DNA from: DIGJ01 sp041739345
GTDB lineage: Bacteria; Bacillota; Clostridia; Lachnospirales; Lachnospiraceae
Reading direction: 5' to 3'
Assembly: GCA_041739345.1 (NCBI GenBank)
Contig: JBGSNZ010000021.1
Span: 62,001-126,000 of the forward strand
DNA: 64,000 nucleotides
Shown here: one piece after another, positions 60,008-64,000 of the stretch
Layout: every line of letters starts with the position of its first letter
Position numbering within the stretch: the first letter of the stretch is position 1
Notes under the pieces: model-generated
What the model was told of the DNA's origin: nothing
Seen by the model: only the letters and a program-made list of their open reading frames with translations
Database searches by the model: none
Translations under genes and position numbers: made by a program

Positions 60008-61111
60008 ATGAATATATTAGTAGCAATTTTAATTTTTACAGTAATCATTGTAATTCATGAACTTGGGCATTTTCTTTTGGCAAAGAAAAATGGTGTTACA
60101 GTAACCGAATTTTCAGTAGGAATGGGTCCAAGAATTATTACGTTTGTAAAAGGAAATAAAGGTTTTGTTTGCAAAGCATTTCTGAATCAAAATACATTTG
60201 ATGTCTTGGAAGGGTGCGAAAATCACACAAAATATTCATGGAAGCTTCTCCCAATCGGCGGTTCTTGCATGATGCTAGGTGAAGATGAAGTAATCGATGA
60301 TGAGAATGCCTTTAATAGAAAAGGTGTTTGGGCTCGAATCTCTGTTATTTTTGCAGGACCTTTCTTTAATTTTTTACTCGCATTTGCGTTATCAATTATT
60401 ATTGTTGGTGTAGCGGGACATGATGCGCCTACGATTGAATCTCTTGAGGTAGGCTCTCCGATGGAAACAGCAGGTTTTTTAGTGGGAGATGAGATTACAA
60501 AGATAAATGATGCAAACATTAGTATTGCAAGAGAAATCGGTGTATATTTTCAGTTCCATCCACTCACAAAAGATTCCGTAGAAATCCAATATGAACGCGA
60601 TGGAGAAAAACAGTCCGTTGTGGTGACCCCGGTAAAAAATGAAGAGGGTGCATACCGCCTCGGCTTTGGCTTTAGTGGACCGAGAGAAAAGGTGGGACCA
60701 CTTGGTGTAATTAAATATAGTTATGTTGAAGTAAAGTATTGGATAAAAATAACGGTTGAAAGTTTAGGACAGTTAATTACAGGTAAGGTAAGTAAGGATG
60801 AAATCGCAGGACCAGTTGGAATTGTCGATATGGTTGGTGGTGTTATCAAAGAAAGTAAGAATTATGGTGCCACGGCAACTATTTTAAACATATTAAATAT
60901 GTGTATTTTACTCAGTGCGAACTTAGGAGTTATGAATCTTTTGCCGCTTCCAGCACTCGATGGAGGGCGTCTGGTATTTTTATTCATTGAAGTAGTTCGT
61001 GGAAAACCAATTAACCAAGAAAAAGAAGGCATGGTTCATCTGATTGGTTTGGTTGCCTTGATGGTATTAATGGCGTTTGTTATGTATAATGATATTACAC
61101 GATTGTTTTAA
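60008..61111 (+). CDS. rseP: site-2 intramembrane metalloprotease
   Basis: 367 aa from ATG 60008 (AGGAAG upstream); the open frame begins earlier inside dxr but lacks a better start. TM1 carries the zinc site IVIHELGHFL; a PDZ domain lies at about 130-200 (VGSPMETAGFLVGDEITKIND); the second active-site motif is NLLPLPALDGGRLVF near 310. Such proteases cut anti-sigma factors or signal-peptide remnants. Between dxr and ispG, its usual place in Firmicutes. Confidence 0.95.
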   Translation: MNILVAILIFTVIIVIHELGHFLLAKKNGVTVTEFSVGMGPRIITFVKGNKGFVCKAFLNQNTFDVLEGCENHTKYSWKLLPIGGSCMMLGEDEVIDDENAFNRKGVWARISVIFAGPFFNFLLAFALSIIIVGVAGHDAPTIESLEVGSPMETAGFLVGDEITKINDANISIAREIGVYFQFHPLTKDSVEIQYERDGEKQSVVVTPVKNEEGAYRLGFGFSGPREKVGPLGVIKYSYVEVKYWIKITVESLGQLITGKVSKDEIAGPVGIVDMVGGVIKESKNYGATATILNILNMCILLSANLGVMNLLPLPALDGGRLVFLFIEVVRGKPINQEKEGMVHLIGLVALMVLMAFVMYNDITRLF

Positions 61112-61126
61112 TAGGAAGGTGAAGAA

Positions 61127-62179
61127 ATGTACCGTAACAATACAAAGGTAATTAAGATAGGAGATTGTAAAATCGGTGGAGGAAATCCGATTCTTATACA
61201 GTCTATGACAAATACAAGAACAGAGGATGTAGAGAGTACCGTTGCACAGATTCTTCAGCTTGAGAGGGCTGGCTGTGACATTATTCGCTGTGCTGTACCT
61301 ACCATGGAGGCAGCAAAGGCATTTTCAGAAATTAAAAAGCAAATTCATATTCCACTGGTAGCAGACATTCATTTTGATTACAAATTAGCGATTGCGGCCA
61401 TGGAAAATGGGGCGGATAAGATTCGAATCAATCCAGGTAATATCGGAGATAATGATCGCGTAAAAGCAGTAATAGATGTAGCTAAAAGTCGGAATATTCC
61501 AATTCGCGTTGGGGTAAACAGTGGTTCCCTTGAAAAATATCTGGTAGATAAATATCATGGTGTAACGGCAGAAGGTATCGTAGAAAGTGCACTTGATAAA
61601 GTAAAACTGATTGAAGATATGGGATATGATAACTTGGTGATTAGTATTAAGTCATCCGACGTACTTATGTGTATCAAAGCACATGAGCTAATTGCTAAGA
61701 AAAGTAATTATCCACTTCATGTTGGAATTACGGAATCTGGTACGGTTTATTCTGGAAATATTAAATCAAGCGTTGGGCTTGGAGCAATCCTTTCTCAGGG
61801 AATTGGTGATACAATACGAGTATCGTTAACTGGTGATCCAGTTGAAGAAATTAAGACTGCAAAATTAGTTTTAAAAACACTCGGACTAAAAAAGGGTGGA
61901 ATTGAAGTGGTTTCTTGCCCCACCTGTGGAAGAACAAGAATTGATATGATTACGCTTGCAAACCAAGTAGAAACAATGGTGCAGGATTTTGATTTGGATA
62001 TTAAAGTTGCAGTAATGGGTTGTGTAGTAAATGGACCGGGTGAAGCAAAAGAAGCTGATATCGGAATTGCTGGTGGTGTATCCGAAGGACTTTTGATAAA
62101 AAAAGGAGAAATCATCAAAAAGATTCCAGAAGCTCAGTTACTAAATACTTTACGCGAAGAGCTGTCTAATTGGAAATAG
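61127..62179 (+). CDS. ispG: 4-hydroxy-3-methylbut-2-enyl diphosphate synthase
   Basis: 350 aa [4Fe-4S] enzyme of the MEP pathway (MEcPP to HMBPP). TIM-barrel N-domain starts with IGDCKIGGGNPILIQSMTNT and holds ADIHFDYKLAIAAMENGADKIRINPGNIG. The C-terminal cluster domain has SCPTCGRTRIDM and VMGCVVNGPGEAKEADIGIAGG with the cluster cysteines. Length is normal for Firmicutes. Shine-Dalgarno AGGAAGGTG. Confidence 0.97.
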   Translation: MYRNNTKVIKIGDCKIGGGNPILIQSMTNTRTEDVESTVAQILQLERAGCDIIRCAVPTMEAAKAFSEIKKQIHIPLVADIHFDYKLAIAAMENGADKIRINPGNIGDNDRVKAVIDVAKSRNIPIRVGVNSGSLEKYLVDKYHGVTAEGIVESALDKVKLIEDMGYDNLVISIKSSDVLMCIKAHELIAKKSNYPLHVGITESGTVYSGNIKSSVGLGAILSQGIGDTIRVSLTGDPVEEIKTAKLVLKTLGLKKGGIEVVSCPTCGRTRIDMITLANQVETMVQDFDLDIKVAVMGCVVNGPGEAKEADIGIAGGVSEGLLIKKGEIIKKIPEAQLLNTLREELSNWK

Positions 62180-62200
62180 ACGAAAAAGGGAAGGATATCT

Positions 62201-64000
62201 ATGTATTTTTTTGAAGTATTTGATAACCTTAACACAAGTGGTGAGTTAAGTCAGTTGTTTCAGGAGGTTGAAGTCGAGAAGGTGGTGGCTTCCAAAAGTC
62301 ACCGCCAGATTAAAGTACATATAAAAGGAAAACGTCTGCTTACGTTTAAAGAAATAAAAAAGATGGAATATCAACTTTGGAAACAATTATTTCAATCGAC
62401 CAACAACAGTGTAATCCTAATACCTAGGTATGAGTTGCCGGAAAGTTATACGCCGGAGAAACTGATGCCTATTTATTTTGAAAGTATGTTAGACGAACTA
62501 CGTGAGAATAGTGTCATTGATGCTGGAATTTTTAAAAATGCTGAAATTACAATAACAGAGAGTGAAATAAAATTAACCGTAGAGGATAATTTCATAATTA
62601 AAAAGCGTACAGAAGCAATTAAGACAAAGTTAGATGAAATATTTAATGATCGATGTGGTTTTCAAATAGCCATTCGCTTTGAATATACAGAGGCGGTAAA
62701 GGTAAACTACGAAGAAGAAAAACCAATTCTTTATTCCCTGGATAATATTAACCGTGATGCAAGGCAGTCCGTTGAGCAAAGTAGTGCGAAGCCTACACCA
62801 ACGAAGCCACTCGAGAAAAAAGAGGAGAAAACGGTATTTAAGAAAGAGGAATACAAACGCTCTGACTGGAAGAAGAAAAAGCTGGCAGATGACCCAGATA
62901 TCTTTTTTGGACGTTCTTTTGATGGTGAATTGACACCAATCAGTGACATTATTGATGAAATTGGAGAAGTAGTCATCCATGGTAAAATCTTAACTGTAGA
63001 AGATAGAGAGCTTAGAAATGAAAAGGTTCTGGTTATTTTTAATATTACAGACTTTACCGATACGATTTCAGGAAAACTTTTCTTAAAGGCTGAACAGGCA
63101 CCGGAAGTGTTAGCTGAACTTAAAAAAGGAGCCTTTGTCAAAATGAAGGGTATGGCATTGATGGATCGCTATGACCGAGATATTAGCATCAGTTCCATTG
63201 TGGGAATTAAGACAATTTCTGATTTTACGGTTAAGAGAAAAGATAACAGTGAAAAGAAACGTGTCGAGTTACATGCCCATACACTGATGAGTGATATGGA
63301 TGCGGTTGTGGATGTTAAGACCATGATTAAGCGAGCAATGTCATGGGGTCATAAATCCATTGCCATTACCGATCACGGCGTAGTTCAGGCATTTACGGAT
63401 GCAGCACATACACTTTCAAAAGACGATGACTTTAAGGTTATCTATGGTTGCGAAGCATACCTCGTGGACGATTTAAAAAGTATTATTGAAAATGATAAGG
63501 GACAAACTCTGACGGATAACTTTGTTGTATTTGATTTAGAGACGACAGGTTTTGGTCCAGTCAATGATAAAATCATTGAAATTGGAGCCATAAAGGTAGT
63601 AAATGGAGTGCTAACCGATGAAAAATTTAGTACTTTTGTAAATCCAGATATTCCAATTCCGTTTAAAATCGAACAGTTAACCGGAATCACAGATGAGATG
63701 GTACTGGATTATCCTTTGATTGACGTAATATTACCACAGTTTCTTGCGTTTTGTAAGGATTGTGTTCTTGTCGCACACAATGCATCCTTTGATGTAGGTT
63801 TTATTTCAAAAAAGGCAGAACAGTTAGGAATTAAAACGAATTTTACCGTCATTGATACGGTAGGAATGGCAAGAAGTCTGCTTCCTAATTTGAATAAATT
63901 TAAGTTAAATATAGTTGCAAAAGAGCTGGGAATATCGTTGGAGAATCACCATAGGGCAGTGGATGATGCAGGGGCTACTGCGGAAATTTTTGTGAAATTT
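62201..64000 (+). CDS. polC: DNA polymerase III PolC-type (5' part, cut by window end)
   Basis: The frame opens at ATG 62201 (GGGAAGGAT upstream) and runs 600 codons to the window edge without a stop. Order: N-terminal domain (1-220), a charged linker, OB-fold about 255-335 (VVIHGKILTVEDRELRNEKVLVIFNITD), PHP domain starting near 353 (RVELHAHTLMSDMDAVVD, ITDHGVVQAF), then an inserted DEDDh 3'-5' exonuclease from about 440 (FVVFDLETTGFGP, LTGITDEMV, VAHNASFDVGF, HHRAVDDAGATAEIF). That insertion inside PHP is diagnostic for PolC, the replicative polymerase of low-GC Gram-positives. The catalytic core is outside the window. Confidence 0.97.
   Translation, partial: MYFFEVFDNLNTSGELSQLFQEVEVEKVVASKSHRQIKVHIKGKRLLTFKEIKKMEYQLWKQLFQSTNNSVILIPRYELPESYTPEKLMPIYFESMLDELRENSVIDAGIFKNAEITITESEIKLTVEDNFIIKKRTEAIKTKLDEIFNDRCGFQIAIRFEYTEAVKVNYEEEKPILYSLDNINRDARQSVEQSSAKPTPTKPLEKKEEKTVFKKEEYKRSDWKKKKLADDPDIFFGRSFDGELTPISDIIDEIGEVVIHGKILTVEDRELRNEKVLVIFNITDFTDTISGKLFLKAEQAPEVLAELKKGAFVKMKGMALMDRYDRDISISSIVGIKTISDFTVKRKDNSEKKRVELHAHTLMSDMDAVVDVKTMIKRAMSWGHKSIAITDHGVVQAFTDAAHTLSKDDDFKVIYGCEAYLVDDLKSIIENDKGQTLTDNFVVFDLETTGFGPVNDKIIEIGAIKVVNGVLTDEKFSTFVNPDIPIPFKIEQLTGITDEMVLDYPLIDVILPQFLAFCKDCVLVAHNASFDVGFISKKAEQLGIKTNFTVIDTVGMARSLLPNLNKFKLNIVAKELGISLENHHRAVDDAGATAEIFVKF

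Overview
This is an AT-rich chromosomal window from a spore-forming Lachnospiraceae (Clostridium cluster XIVa) bacterium. Gene content and protein style resemble Lachnoclostridium (Clostridium) phytofermentans; that placement is inference from memory, not a search. Supporting signs are a Tyr T-box leader on tyrS, a cotJC spore-coat gene, a PolC-type polymerase, a TM1266-type regulator, DUF3793 and DUF2318 proteins, and the order pyrH-frr-uppS-cdsA-dxr-rseP-ispG-polC.

Layout. 1-8.5 kb: tail of a sugar-binding protein and a full paralogue, a GNAT acetyltransferase behind a leader-peptide attenuator, T-box/tyrS, a CBS protein, a MATE pump behind a structured leader, aroE, and an aroD-aroK fusion. 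8.5-15 kb: a pyruvyltransferase-like gene, a large secreted nucleotidase, a soluble chemoreceptor, and the 3' part of cotJC. 15.49-29.88 kb: a 14.4 kb insertion carrying an ECF sigma/ABC module, a large serine recombinase, a copper module (CopZ, CopA, lipoprotein, DUF2318, HMA-membrane-cupredoxin fusion, two-component system) and a nitroreductase. 29.88-30.00 kb: the next upstream piece of cotJC, immediately followed by a second serine recombinase. 31.5-45.4 kb: accessory genes (IS30-type transposase with flanking short repeats, TetR/MFS/ABC efflux operon, PAS-BTAD regulator, chemoreceptor, DUF3793, secreted metallopeptidase). 45.4-52.4 kb: a nitrogenase-like operon joined to a BtuCDF/FecBCD-type ABC importer. 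52.4-64 kb: methyltransferase, deacetylase, bactofilin, then the core pyrH to polC run, cut by the window end.

Main results. (1) cotJC is split by a precisely bounded element. Removing the DNA between two AATTC copies (15488 and 29884) restores an in-frame CotJC (DIGTEE-LGHMEM), and the element ends form a near-palindromic attP. This resembles the skin element of sigK, and a second recombinase breaks the same gene about 120 bp upstream. (2) A NifH/NifD/NifK-like set of unknown function is encoded with a TM1266-like regulator and a metal-chelate/corrinoid-type importer, behind a leader with a terminator and a possible antiterminator. (3) Two near-identical leaders of about 110 nt, at 4736 and 23285, carry a conserved short ORF, a predicted pseudoknot and a stop/start overlap, and precede unrelated genes. 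(4) Two intergenic long nested hairpins (8.6, 14.0 kb) belong to one repeat family.
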